Positions 8,680 through 17,853 of a stretch of DNA of 34,892 nt are shown here, in pieces. Numbering within the stretch: the first letter of the stretch is position 1; each line of letters begins with the position of its first letter. The translations under genes and the position numbers were made by a program. The DNA lies in NCBI GenBank assembly GCA_029245955.1, contig JAQWOH010000006.1, positions 1 to 34,892 on the forward strand. The letters are read 5' to 3'. The DNA is from Fuerstiella sp. GTDB taxonomy: Bacteria; Planctomycetota; Planctomycetia; Planctomycetales; Planctomycetaceae. The notes beneath the pieces are model-generated. The model did not search any database, was not told the origin of the DNA, and was given only the letters and a program-made list of their open reading frames with translations.

Positions 8680-11553
8680 TCAGTCGGCGATCCCCGCGAG
8701 CAAGCGGAGGGCCAGTTCGTGCTTCGAATCTCGGTTTAGCACCTCCAGTAGATCTTTCCGGGCGTCTGACAGGCGATTCAGCGCGATGTAGACTTCTCCC
8801 CGTGTAGCCAGCACCTCAATATGGCCGGGAGCAATTGCCAGAGTCCGTTCCACCAGACTGAGGGCCCGATCTGCGTTGTCCCTGGACTGCCGCACCAGGG
8901 CGACCGCAAGGTTATTCAGCGTCACCGGATCGTTCGGGGCGAGTGCATCCGCCTGCTCCAGATTGACGACGGCTTTATCCACGTCATCATGCAGGATAGC
9001 CTGGGCACCGACGGCAGAGTACATGGCGGCGTTCACTTTTCCCTGAGCCAGGATCTTCAGCACCAGGGTGTTGGCTTCCGCCGCGGCGTCACCCGTTCCT
9101 ACCGCTATTCTTGCCAGACGGGACGCGATGGATGAGGCATCAGGATTGACCTGATGCACTCGACGCAGCAGATTCAGCGACTCATTCGTCCCTGCAAAGG
9201 AGTCGTCGGCTGCGGCCTTCTGATCGAAGATTGCGTTGAGGGTGCTCACATATATGCCTGCCAGTTCCGTTCCGGGAATACGGTTGTCGTCGATGAATTG
9301 CGTTTCCATCAGTTCGACGACTTCCTGCCATCGCTGCTCGATCAGCAGGACTCGAGCCATGGCCACCAGCATCTGTTCGCCTTCAGGTCCAGAAGAGCGC
9401 AGCTGCGTGAGCAACGCGTCGGTCACTTCGCGTGCTTCCTCCGGTCTGTCGGCCAGTACGTAGAGTCGCGCCAGGTTTGCCTGGAAATCTGCATTCTCAG
9501 CGACCACCGGTTTCAGGACTTCGATGGCCTTGTCAAACCGGCCACAGAGCGTCAATAGCTGCATCAGACTCACACGGCCCTGTACACTGGTGGCGTCTCC
9601 GTCCACCAGTTGTCGCCAATGATCCAGTGCCGGTCGCAGTGCCAGGGGACTCATAGTTCCTGTGGGCTGCACGGTCCGGAACAGAATGTTAATGGCTGAC
9701 CTGTTTGCGGGATTCAGCAGAATGGCCTTCAGGACCAATTCTTTTGCCTGATCATGATTCAGCGGCTGTTCCGCCAGATCGCGGGCCATTTCGGTACAAA
9801 GGCCGGACAGGGCAATCTTGACTTCCTTCGATTCTTCGATGTCCAGGCCGGTCTGGAGGATTGACTCGGCGGCACGCACATCCCCCAGAATTGCGGTGAC
9901 TCGAGCAAGACTGATTCGCGCTTCGTGATCATTCCGCTGGTCAGACAGCCGATCCTTCAACTCTTCCACTGCGGCAGCGGCATAGGACGCTAACTCCTGT
10001 CGGCTCCGTCCCAGTGCCTGTTGCAGCAGCAGCAGTTCCGGAGCATGTTTCGGCTCCAGTTCCACTGCGGTCGTGAAGTGTAGTTCTGCAAGGCGAGTCT
10101 GGCGTTGTCGCACATAGCCGCGGGCGAGCAACAGGTGAGCATCCACATTCAAACCATGTTCCTGAATCGCCTTCCGCAATTGTTGTTGCCTTTCCTCTTC
10201 GTTCAGCGGAATCAGAGCGTCTTCATCACCAGACTGCTTTACCAGCCAGATTCGTGCCGGAACGTACCCCCGACCATTAACCGGCGTCAATGCCTTGATA
10301 TGTGCGATCGCGTCTTCCTTGCTGCCCAGGGAAATCTGTTTCTGAGCCTGTCGAAACCGAATCGCAAATGAGTCGACATCGCTCTGCTGCAGACGTTCCA
10401 TCGCCAGAACAAGATCTGCCTTGCGATCCGTGTCCATCGCTTCGGTGAGTGCGACTTCATACCGATTGTTAATTTCTTCGAGAGATTCCGCGTTCGTCCG
10501 AAGAACGCCTCCTGCAATCAGCAACGCCAGACACGGCAGGCCGACCATCACGCGGAGTTGACTGCGACTCGTAAACCACGTGAACAGAAAATCGGTCGTC
10601 CACGGGACAAGCATCCCCGGCACCGACGGTGACTCTTTCATAAGCTCAAAAACATCTGACAAACCTGCGTCCTTATCATTCCCTTCTGCTCCGTGTTCCG
10701 AAGGTGGCAGAAATAATCTGTTCCACAACATCGCAAACGGGTTGATCATGGACGTCGCCATGAGCGGGACCGGCTCAGTGAAAACACTCACCAGCACGTC
10801 GCAGCTGATAACGACAATCACACCCAGTGCAAATACAGATGCGTTGAGTGTCGCACCGAAGGGGGCATCCGGTCCATAATGCTGCCAGACAGCCACGGTC
10901 GCATACAATTTGGCGGCCTGCATCACTATCGCGATTCCTGAACATACTGCCAGAGAAGGAATGGCATGTGCCCTTCGCCTGTGCATGATGCACATAAAAA
11001 TGCAGGATATGCAGACAAGTGCCGGCAACGAAAACATGTCGCTGCAGATCTCATCGATCAGAAAACTATGTCCGGCGACTTCAATACTGTCCCACGTGGC
11101 AACGTGGAGATAGTGAAACTGATCCAGGCACCAGCTGGCCAGTCGCGCTGCGCGTTCATCCAGTTCCTGCAACACGCGATCTGCGGCCGTTATCGGCAGT
11201 CGGACTGTAAAGAACAGGATCACACAGAGATAACTGAGTGACGAGTTGACCGATTTCTCTCGGTACTGGCTCAGCAACACATGAAGCCAGATCAAACCTC
11301 CCAACAGTCCATAGACAAACTCGCCCGTCACAATGAACAGAGACACGCAGAAGATGTCGGCAAGGAAGTGTACCACCGAATGTGGCGAAGTTGATTGCAG
11401 TTCTCCTGCCGTCCGTCGACAACACAGCAGGCCGACGATACACCACGCAACAGGTCCGAATTGATAGACCGAGTCCGTGCCCAGGCCGTACATGTAGCCG
11501 ATCAGGAACGGCACATGAATCAGCAGCAGTAGAATTGGAATACGGAACTTCAT
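8680..11553 (-). CDS. Exosortase-like membrane protein fused to a long TPR domain
   Basis: The 957-aa protein has an N-terminal multi-helix domain (about 1-260) that carries the exosortase pattern: a hydrophobic strand leading to GHSFLIDEICSDMFSL, with Cys170 in the place of the catalytic Cys of E-x-CSG-x-x-SL, and an Arg cluster (192-194) after the next helix. Exosortases are Cys transpeptidases that process C-terminal sorting signals in bacteria making exopolysaccharide. The usual N-x-x-R on the next helix is not obvious (AAKLY is found instead), so catalysis is not assured. A further helix (about 334-353) precedes about 600 residues of TPR repeats, probably periplasmic. Planctomycetal annotations, from memory, call such proteins exosortase U. 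The start is ATG 11553; a TTG three codons upstream is possible. It lies near the glycan genes. Confidence 0.75.
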   Translation of the reverse strand: MKFRIPILLLLIHVPFLIGYMYGLGTDSVYQFGPVAWCIVGLLCCRRTAGELQSTSPHSVVHFLADIFCVSLFIVTGEFVYGLLGGLIWLHVLLSQYREKSVNSSLSYLCVILFFTVRLPITAADRVLQELDERAARLASWCLDQFHYLHVATWDSIEVAGHSFLIDEICSDMFSLPALVCISCIFMCIMHRRRAHAIPSLAVCSGIAIVMQAAKLYATVAVWQHYGPDAPFGATLNASVFALGVIVVISCDVLVSVFTEPVPLMATSMINPFAMLWNRLFLPPSEHGAEGNDKDAGLSDVFELMKESPSVPGMLVPWTTDFLFTWFTSRSQLRVMVGLPCLALLIAGGVLRTNAESLEEINNRYEVALTEAMDTDRKADLVLAMERLQQSDVDSFAIRFRQAQKQISLGSKEDAIAHIKALTPVNGRGYVPARIWLVKQSGDEDALIPLNEEERQQQLRKAIQEHGLNVDAHLLLARGYVRQRQTRLAELHFTTAVELEPKHAPELLLLQQALGRSRQELASYAAAAVEELKDRLSDQRNDHEARISLARVTAILGDVRAAESILQTGLDIEESKEVKIALSGLCTEMARDLAEQPLNHDQAKELVLKAILLNPANRSAINILFRTVQPTGTMSPLALRPALDHWRQLVDGDATSVQGRVSLMQLLTLCGRFDKAIEVLKPVVAENADFQANLARLYVLADRPEEAREVTDALLTQLRSSGPEGEQMLVAMARVLLIEQRWQEVVELMETQFIDDNRIPGTELAGIYVSTLNAIFDQKAAADDSFAGTNESLNLLRRVHQVNPDASSIASRLARIAVGTGDAAAEANTLVLKILAQGKVNAAMYSAVGAQAILHDDVDKAVVNLEQADALAPNDPVTLNNLAVALVRQSRDNADRALSLVERTLAIAPGHIEVLATRGEVYIALNRLSDARKDLLEVLNRDSKHELALRLLAGIAD

Positions 11554-11935
11554 GCAACTCAATGGCGAAATCCAGGGGGCTGCCTACCGGACGTGCAGCC
11601 ACGGCTCATTTATTGTCCATACTTGCCTGGGATGAAGGATAATGTGATACAATCCGCCTATTTTCCACACGGATACTCGAAATACCTCATGCGAAACTAA
11701 GCAGCACCTGATGCTGCAGGACGCAAACGGTCCAGAGTCCATGGTTCGGTGTCACTGAGAGGTACGATTGATACGCCTGACGTGAACATGTGCGACACAA
11801 TGACGGCAGGAAGTGAGCGATCCCGGAAAACAAAACGGGAATTGTCTTCCCCGAATCTGGTGGATAGACTATTCGCGTGCGGACATGATGCATCCGTTCG
11901 CGATTTTATTTCAATAAACCAAAGAGCGTTTCAAG
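11554..11935. other. Divergent promoter gap between exosortase-like and FmdB genes
   Basis: No gene is supported. One hairpin is visible at 11701-11717 (gcagca-cctga-tgctgc). The region must hold divergent promoters, but I could not pick a convincing pair. Confidence 0.45.
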
Positions 11936-12160
11936 ATGCCACTGTTTGAGTTTGTGTGTGAGGATTGTCAAAGCGAATTTGAGCTGCTGGTGGGGCCCCG
12001 CGAGAAGGCTCACTGCCCGAGTTGCGAATCAGAAAGACTGGAAAAGCTGATGAGCAGTTCTTCCGGTCGCATAGCCTCAGGCGCCGCTCTGCCCATCACC
12101 AACGGGTGTCCACCTGCAGAAATGGGTCCGTGCAGCCCAAACTGCTGCCGGCTTCCCTGA
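11936..12160 (+). CDS. FmdB-family zinc-ribbon protein
   Basis: This small 74-aa protein begins MPLFEFVCEDC, the typical opening of the FmdB regulatory family, and has two CxxC knuckles (Cys8/Cys11 and Cys27/Cys30) that would bind one zinc. A Ser-rich segment and a Cys/Pro-rich tail follow, the tail containing four further Cys residues. The family is widespread and its role is poorly known; a regulatory or RNA-linked function is usually assumed. ATG is the only sensible start because the family motif begins at residue 1. The acetyltransferase gene starts about 40 nt after its stop, so the two may be co-transcribed. Confidence 0.9.
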   Translation: MPLFEFVCEDCQSEFELLVGPREKAHCPSCESERLEKLMSSSSGRIASGAALPITNGCPPAEMGPCSPNCCRLP

Positions 12161-12199
12161 CACCTGGGCAACGATCACACGCGTTCCGTGAGCAATGCG

Positions 12200-13135
12200 A
12201 TGGAATTTGAATCGGAAGCATTGCCACTGGCGAGTTCGGCGTGGACAGAAGACTGGCGCTCTGAGTCTGCTGCACTGATGCACATTTCACAGACGCTCAG
12301 TGCCTTCGCCGAAGGACGGTGGATGGGCAGTTTGCTGGTGCAGCAGTTGCCAGACGACACGATCGCGCTATCAAATCTCAGCACGGTACTCCCGTTATCT
12401 CCGGACCAGCAGCATGCCGTTCGTACACAGTTACTGCGGCAATCCGTTTTGATGTCGCAGGTGGCGTCGCCGCGGTATGTGCGTTATCTGGTCGACACCA
12501 GGGACGTATGCGTGGTCCAAGCACTTGCGGCTGCAGGATTTCATTCCGGCGGTCAGGTGACGGAATGGCGGCTGTTGCCGAAAACGCCGAACGTGTCCCG
12601 CCCCGCTCCGGCGGGCTTCGGCTTCTACGGAATTGACGCTGCAGAACTCCAGCAGCGTCCGTCGTGGAACTTCATCCCCCTTTCGAGCAGTCAACTGTCT
12701 GAACCTCACTACACGGTTTCGAAAGATACGCTGCGCGGTCTGCTTAACAACACGCTGCAGCATTCCATCGATCTGCCGCAGCTGCCGCTGCCGACGGCGG
12801 ATCAATTGTTGCGGCTGTGGGAACTTTCACGATCGACCATACGAATTACTCTGGCCGTCCGAAATGGTTCCCCTGCGGGACTTATGGCCACCGGCCTGGT
12901 GGATGAGGACGGCGACGGACATGGGACGGAGCTGGTGATTGAATATGTGGGTGTCCGCCCCGATATGCGACAGAATGGCATAGCATCAGCACTGCTGACG
13001 ACAGGAATCCGTGACATGATTCCGCCGCACCACGTAACAGCCTTTGCCGGATCGGAAAACGCGCCCGCCGGCGGGCTGTATCGGCGTCGGGGTTTTACGT
13101 CTCGCGACACCTTATGCGTGTGGATCGCCTCGTGA
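12200..13135 (+). CDS. GNAT-family N-acetyltransferase
   Basis: The 311-aa protein has a C-terminal GNAT fold. Motif A is clear (VGVRPDMRQNGIASALL, the acetyl-CoA pyrophosphate loop), preceded by a beta strand (ELVIEY) and followed by a strand and YRRRGF, the last helix/strand that carries the conserved Tyr. The N-terminal half is a weaker, degenerate GNAT-like region (LSTVLPLSPDQQHAVRTQLLRQS, then ALAAAGFHSGG), so the protein may be a tandem GNAT as in mycothiol-synthase-like enzymes. The substrate is unknown. I chose ATG 12200; a GTG at 12188 would add four residues and neither has a good ribosome site. It follows the FmdB gene closely. Confidence 0.8.
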   Translation: MEFESEALPLASSAWTEDWRSESAALMHISQTLSAFAEGRWMGSLLVQQLPDDTIALSNLSTVLPLSPDQQHAVRTQLLRQSVLMSQVASPRYVRYLVDTRDVCVVQALAAAGFHSGGQVTEWRLLPKTPNVSRPAPAGFGFYGIDAAELQQRPSWNFIPLSSSQLSEPHYTVSKDTLRGLLNNTLQHSIDLPQLPLPTADQLLRLWELSRSTIRITLAVRNGSPAGLMATGLVDEDGDGHGTELVIEYVGVRPDMRQNGIASALLTTGIRDMIPPHHVTAFAGSENAPAGGLYRRRGFTSRDTLCVWIAS

Positions 13136-13291
13136 GCTCAGTGCATTCAGTCGCAGCAACGAGATGTATCCTGGTCGGCAGCAAATGTTCCGTTTTCGTG
13201 GGCAAGACCCGGATTTTTTGCTCGATAGCAGTTTCACAGAGTATTCTTTTGAAGCCGGACTTCCATTGAGGCCCCACGTCAGGTGCATTCC

Positions 13292-14395
13292 ATGAGCGTC
13301 GTCGACCTGTTCAACCAGATTGCCGAGAACGATTTTGGATTCTTTCAGCAGGTTCGCACCGTCACTGACGTGATGACAAAGTCGCCCCATTGCCTGACTC
13401 TGGACGACACGTTTGAAACGGCGCTGAAATTGTTGAAGAAGGGCCGGTTTCATCATGCTCCGGTTCTGAACCCTGACGACCAGGCGGTTGTGGGCATTGT
13501 CTCGGATCGCGATCTTCTACGGCATCACCCGCGCAGGCTGGGCAAAGCCGCAGAAGGTGACGACGATCATCGGAGACTGAAAGACGGCGTGGCGAAGTTC
13601 ATGACACGTAAACCGGTCTGGTGCAGTAGTGAATGTTCTCCCGTCAAGGCCATGACACTGATGCTGGACAGTCACGTCGACAGTGTGCTGGTATCGGCGG
13701 ATGGTAAAACACTCGATGGTATCGTAACTCCCAGAAACCTGATCAAGACGCTGCTGCTTTACCATCACGTGTGCACGCGTGATTTCGATCTGAGACGTCT
13801 TCGTCTGGTCGATCTCGATCTGAGAAACGGCATCCCTCTGGACGAAGTGTTTGCTCGAGGAGCGCAGACCGTACGGGACGTCATGACAAAAGACGTTGCC
13901 ACGATCCAGAGCGACGACGTTCTGTCAACCGCCATCAACCGCATGAAGGAACAGAAGATCCGTCACCTGCCCGTCGTGAACAAGGAGCAGGACGTCGTAG
14001 GAATACTTTCAGACCGCGAAATACTGAAGTGTCTGCCGCCGCCGGAACTTCGCTCAGGCGAACCGGAACAGCACTTCAGAGAAGTGCTGTTTGACACCAA
14101 CGACAAGGCAACTCTGCATTTGCCCGTGCATTCGGTGATGTGTGAGCAGGCACCGTCCGTCAATCCCGATGTGCTGCTGACAGACGCTCTGGCAATCCTG
14201 AACGGTACAACCGTGAGCGGCTTGTCGGTGGTCGATGCCGACACGCGGCACCTGTGTGGAATCCTGACGACGTCAGATATTCTGCGAGTCTTCCGCGTGG
14301 TTATGCAGATCGGTTCTCTTTCAGAACCGTCAGTCGTGCTTGAAGAAGCTGAACCTGCGGTGACCGCTGAGTCTGCGGATAAAGCCGACGTATAG
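13292..14395 (+). CDS. Protein of four CBS domains
   Basis: The 367-aa cytoplasmic protein consists of two CBS pairs. CBS1 is at about 24-78 (VTDVMTKSP...GIVSDRDLL), CBS2 at 100-155 (KFMTRKP...GIVTPRNLI), CBS3 at 193-246 (VRDVMTKD...GILSDREIL) and CBS4 at 279-335 (SVMCEQAP...GILTTSDIL). No catalytic domain is attached. Such pairs bind adenine nucleotides and act as energy sensors or regulatory partners; the partner here is not identifiable. CBS2 and CBS4 depart most from the consensus, so their ligand sites may be altered. ATG 13292 has AGG 8 nt upstream and is preferred over GTG 13283. About 155 bp separates it from the GNAT gene. Confidence 0.9.
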   Translation: MSVVDLFNQIAENDFGFFQQVRTVTDVMTKSPHCLTLDDTFETALKLLKKGRFHHAPVLNPDDQAVVGIVSDRDLLRHHPRRLGKAAEGDDDHRRLKDGVAKFMTRKPVWCSSECSPVKAMTLMLDSHVDSVLVSADGKTLDGIVTPRNLIKTLLLYHHVCTRDFDLRRLRLVDLDLRNGIPLDEVFARGAQTVRDVMTKDVATIQSDDVLSTAINRMKEQKIRHLPVVNKEQDVVGILSDREILKCLPPPELRSGEPEQHFREVLFDTNDKATLHLPVHSVMCEQAPSVNPDVLLTDALAILNGTTVSGLSVVDADTRHLCGILTTSDILRVFRVVMQIGSLSEPSVVLEEAEPAVTAESADKADV

Positions 14396-14429
14396 TTCCA
14401 ACGTCTGTGTTTGGGTGGACCTGCCAGCG

Positions 14430-15221
14430 TTACGAATGCATAACGTAGCCGCCATCGACATTGATCGTCTGCCCCGTCACCTGCGACGCGCGGGTTGATG
14501 ACAGGAAGACAATCATGTCAGCCACATCTGCAGGCTGCTGCCAACGCCCCAGCGGCACCAGCTGTTGAATCTTCTGCTCGGCCCATTCGTCGTAGCCAAG
14601 CTGCTGCTCCGGAGCCTGTCGTTCATTCCATGATTCCCACACGCTTTGATTCAGCGGTGTCTTGACCATCCCCGGGCAAACGGTGTTGACGCGAACACCA
14701 CTGGCAGCCAGATCCTTTGCGATAACCTGCGCAAAATTGATGTTTGCAGCTTTTGACGCACTGTAAGGCGGATCCGTTGGCGAACCGATCTGCCCCGCCA
14801 CCGACGCCACAAAGACCATCGTGCCTGCCCCACGTTCGACCATACCGGGGGAAATCGCATGAGCCACATTGACCATGCCGGATACGTTGACCTGCAGAAC
14901 TCTGGCCCAGTCTGACGGCTGCAACGACGTAAACGGAAAACCCAGCTTGCCTGACCCGATAGCCGCTGCATGCACGAGGTGCTGAATCGGACCAATTTGC
15001 GTTTCGGTAGCTTCCACCGCTGAAAGAACAGCGGATTCGTCCGCAATGTCGACTGTCCGCCCTGCGACAGCCCCCTGTTCCGTAACGAACTCTACGTCCG
15101 CAGATATGTCCCAAACGGCAACGCGAGCACCTTCACAAACAAACGCTTCGACGCAGGCCATTCCAATTCCGCTGGCACCGCCAACCACGACGACGCAAGA
15201 ATCCTTCAGTTGTAGTTCCAC
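14430..15221 (-). CDS. Short-chain dehydrogenase/reductase (SDR)
   Basis: This classical SDR of 263 aa is an NAD(P)-dependent oxidoreductase. The cofactor loop is GGASGIG (14-20), with Asp38 at the end of the second strand favouring NAD over NADP. The catalytic set is complete: Asn112, Ser140, Tyr153 and Lys157 in YSASK. The C-terminus has the family ending QTINVDGG. The substrate is not predictable; alcohol or sugar derivatives are usual. The start is GTG 15221 with a strong GGAGAGGGG purine tract upstream. It is convergent with the CBS gene (34 bp between stops) and lies downstream of the DUF1501 gene on the same strand, though not tightly linked. Confidence 0.9.
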   Translation of the reverse strand: MELQLKDSCVVVVGGASGIGMACVEAFVCEGARVAVWDISADVEFVTEQGAVAGRTVDIADESAVLSAVEATETQIGPIQHLVHAAAIGSGKLGFPFTSLQPSDWARVLQVNVSGMVNVAHAISPGMVERGAGTMVFVASVAGQIGSPTDPPYSASKAANINFAQVIAKDLAASGVRVNTVCPGMVKTPLNQSVWESWNERQAPEQQLGYDEWAEQKIQQLVPLGRWQQPADVADMIVFLSSTRASQVTGQTINVDGGYVMHS

Positions 15222-15340
15222 AAGTCCCCTCTCCTAAGCCATTTCATCAACATGCAGTGTGGATAGCAAATCCCTGAATTGCAGTCGTCGACCATCGTGC
15301 CTGTCCGGATTTTGTCCGTGGTGCCGGAATCGTCAGCGCT

Positions 15341-16744
15341 TCAGGCGACGATATCGTCGACCACGCGCCCGTGAACGTCGGTAAGTCGATAGTCACGGCC
15401 GGAATAACGGTACGTCAGCCGGGTATGGTCGATTCCCAGCTGATGCAGAATTGTCGCGTGCAGATCATGAACATGCATCCGATTATCGACGGCGTGCATG
15501 CCGAACTGATCGGTGGCACCATAGGTCATCCCGCCCTTCATGCCGCCCCCTGCCAGAAACATAGAGAATCCGGTGTTGTGATGGTCTCGACCGGCTTTCT
15601 TAGGATTGCCGCTCTTGTCTTTCTGAGCATAGGGCGTGCGACCGAACTCACCACCCCAGACAACAAGCGTATCGTCCAGCATGCCTCGCTGCTTCAGGTC
15701 CGTGATCAACGCGGCAGATGCTCTGTCGCTGTCCGCACACAGTTGTTCGTGCTTGGTGTTGTTATTGTTATGAGTGTCCCACGGCTGCTTCTGACTTTTC
15801 TGCACGTAGTAGACCTGAACAAAGCGAACGCCGCGTTCCGTCAGTCGACGAGCCATCAGGCAGCTTCGTCCGAAAACGGTGTCTCCGTAGTTTTCCTGCG
15901 TCTGCTGGGTTTCCTGTTTTACATCGAAAGCTTCACCCGCAGCGCTTTGCATGCGAAACGCCATTTCCATTGTTCGAATACTGGCCTCCAGGGATTCTTC
16001 GTTCTGGCGCTTGTCAGCATGACGACGGTTCAGGAACTGCAACAGGTCCAGCTGCTGGCGTTGCTGGCCGCGAGTCAGTGATGGATTGTGTATGTTGGCC
16101 ACCAGCTTGGTCACGTCCTGTTCGTTGGTATCCACGGGAGTACCCTGATGTTGTCCGGGCAGAAAAGCATTCGACCACAGCTGAGGTCCCACCACCGGAC
16201 GTCCCGGAGACAACGCCACAAACGCGGGCAGATTTTCACTTTCACTGCCCAGACCGTAGGAAGCCCACGAACCAAGACTTGGCCGTACGGGCTGGGGGTG
16301 ACCGGAATGCATAATCAGCAGGCCCGGCTCGTGATTTGGCTCATCCGTGTGCATTGACCGCAGCACACACAAATCGTCAGCGACTTTTCCCAGATTAGGC
16401 AGCAGCTCACTCATGACGACACCACTGTCGCCGTGTGGCCGAAATCTGAACGGAGAAGACATGTAACCGCTGCCCTTTGACGGTCGTGCCAGTTCCCCGG
16501 ATGGCTGCTGCCCCTCGTACTGCCGCAATGCCGGTTTCGGGTCAAACGTATCGACGTGGGACGGTGCACCATTCATGAACAGAAAGATGACACGTTTAGC
16601 GCGGGCGGGAAAGTGTTGCCCAATTGGCTGAGCATTTCGCGTTGCTGACTCAGCTCCCAGCAATCCCCGGGCCGCCAACCAGCCAAAGCCCGCTCCGGCA
16701 GACTGCAGTAATTGACGACGAGGCGTGAGTATGGGGGACATCAT
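15341..16744 (-). CDS. DUF1501 protein with Tat signal
   Basis: DUF1501 proteins belong to the alkaline-phosphatase/sulfatase-like fold and are very numerous in planctomycetes; their substrates are unknown. The 467-aa protein starts with a Tat leader (TPRRQLLQSAGAGFGW), so it is exported folded. Family landmarks are VIFLFMNGAPSHVDTFDPKP near the N-terminus, VVWGGEFGRTPYAQ, GRDHHNTGFSMFLAGGG and the C-terminal DLHATILHQLGIDHTRLTY followed by GRDYRLTDVHG. The start is taken at ATG 16744 because the Tat motif follows at once; the open frame extends 48 codons further but that part looks non-coding. The usual DUF1549/DUF1553 cytochrome partner is absent from both sides. Confidence 0.88.
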   Translation of the reverse strand: MMSPILTPRRQLLQSAGAGFGWLAARGLLGAESATRNAQPIGQHFPARAKRVIFLFMNGAPSHVDTFDPKPALRQYEGQQPSGELARPSKGSGYMSSPFRFRPHGDSGVVMSELLPNLGKVADDLCVLRSMHTDEPNHEPGLLIMHSGHPQPVRPSLGSWASYGLGSESENLPAFVALSPGRPVVGPQLWSNAFLPGQHQGTPVDTNEQDVTKLVANIHNPSLTRGQQRQQLDLLQFLNRRHADKRQNEESLEASIRTMEMAFRMQSAAGEAFDVKQETQQTQENYGDTVFGRSCLMARRLTERGVRFVQVYYVQKSQKQPWDTHNNNNTKHEQLCADSDRASAALITDLKQRGMLDDTLVVWGGEFGRTPYAQKDKSGNPKKAGRDHHNTGFSMFLAGGGMKGGMTYGATDQFGMHAVDNRMHVHDLHATILHQLGIDHTRLTYRYSGRDYRLTDVHGRVVDDIVA

Positions 16745-16899
16745 TGTGGAGCTTTCGGTGCGCTGAATCCTGGCGAACGAACTGTGGACCGTCAGCGTAT
16801 CACATTCCTGAATTGGATGCCCGTCAATTCTTGGTTTGGTCAGTAAGCTGACAATCGACAAAACGTGTTCTCCAGAGACACCAGCCACACCAACTTTCC

Positions 16900-16976
16900 G
16901 GGACTCAGCACACCACGATTCCTATGGAACACTGCGGAGTGATCTTCGTGAGACCTCCTGCGTCGGACTGAGTCCC
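16900..16976. repeat. 9-bp inverted repeat with 59-bp spacer
   Basis: gggactcag (16900-16908) is the exact reverse complement of ctgagtccc (16968-16976); the right arm is itself part of a local dyad, ggact-g-agtcc. It lies upstream of the DUF1501 gene. A looped regulator site is possible, but chance is not excluded. Confidence 0.3.
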
Positions 16977-17140
16977 ACATCCCGGCTACACCACCACAGC
17001 CGTCTGTGAACTGGCGTCAATCTGATTGCGGATAAGTCAATAATGCGACAGGTTGCCGCGAACAATACACACCACACATGCCGTCACAAGTCGCCCTGTA
17101 CGAATAACTGATGCCACGTCGAACGTTTTGGCACAGGGTT

Positions 17141-17164
17141 GGCCTACTAACAGGCCGAGGCCTG
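17141..17164. repeat. Overlapping alternative hairpins
   Basis: ggcct (17141-17145) can pair with aggcc (17152-17156), while caggcc (17151-17156) can instead pair with ggcctg (17159-17164). The two stems exclude each other. They lie about 80 bp before the start at 17243. Confidence 0.3.
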
Positions 17165-17242
17165 ACACGCTCGTCATGCATGGATGCAGTCCGGCTATTG
17201 ATCTGTTCACACGCTTTCCCCCCGAAACAGGAGCCTTGAACC

Positions 17243-17853
17243 ATGATGATTCAAAAAGCTGTTCTCTGCGGCATCGCCAGCCTGCTTGTCACGTCTACAG
17301 CCACCGCTCAGTACTCCGCACGACCTCGCACCGTCTATGCTCATCCGTCATATCATCGCGTGCACCACCTTTCGTATGGGTATCCGCAGATCAACTATTC
17401 AGTATCTCACCACCCCAAACAGATGAGGTTCCTCTCAGCCCCGCAAGTATTACGTTTGGTGAATTTTCGCACGTTGACGAACTGACCGCGCAACTGCAGG
17501 TTCTGCTTAATCAGATTTGTCTGGACCTTTACTACAACTATTCGCTCAACTCTCACTTTCACGCGACTTACACCGAGGCCTATAGCTTGTACCAGACGAC
17601 TCGATACATCCACGCGTCAGAGCACAACGATGACAGGCAGGCCGTTCGCCGGCGACTTGGCGGAGCAAACGCATTGTTTCATCATATCCAGAAAGACGTT
17701 TGCGGGTGGCATCGCGTCCCCAGACGTCAGATCGGTACGCTGGGAATCATCGCGAAACTTGAGATGGCCGAGGAAACACTGCACCACCTGATGGAAGACG
17801 TAGGGGTATCGGTCACTGACGACCTGGAAGCCCCCACGCTCCGAAAACTCTGA
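17243..17853 (+). pseudogene. Small secreted His/Tyr-rich protein gene with a -1 frameshift
   Basis: ATG 17243 has AGGAG 9 nt upstream and encodes a clear signal peptide (MMIQKAVLCGIASLLVTSTATAQ), followed by a His/Tyr-rich stretch (YAHPSYHRVHHLSYGY). That frame loses protein character after about 17420 and stops at 17485. The neighbouring -1 frame carries on at the same place with good coding character (GEFSHVDELTAQLQVLLNQICLDLYYNY, then LEMAEETLHHLMEDVGV) to the stop at 17853. The break falls near caccaccccaaacag. Joined, it would be a secreted helical protein of about 200 aa, a type seen as an uncharacterised exported protein in planctomycetes. It may be a true pseudogene, a sequencing error in a C/A run, or ribosomal frameshifting. 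Confidence 0.65.

Larger units (their letters stand above)
16745..17242. other. Divergent promoter gap with long inverted repeat
   Basis: No gene is supported. The region holds the 9-bp inverted repeat 16900-16976 and the overlapping hairpins 17141-17164, listed separately. Confidence 0.45.

Noticed and set aside
17408..17422. Programmed -1 ribosomal frameshift at ccc-aaa
   Set aside because: The zero-frame heptamer is C-CCC-AAA; after slipping, the A-site codon would be CAA, a first-base mismatch, and no strong downstream structure was seen. Kept only as one alternative to pseudogene or sequence error.
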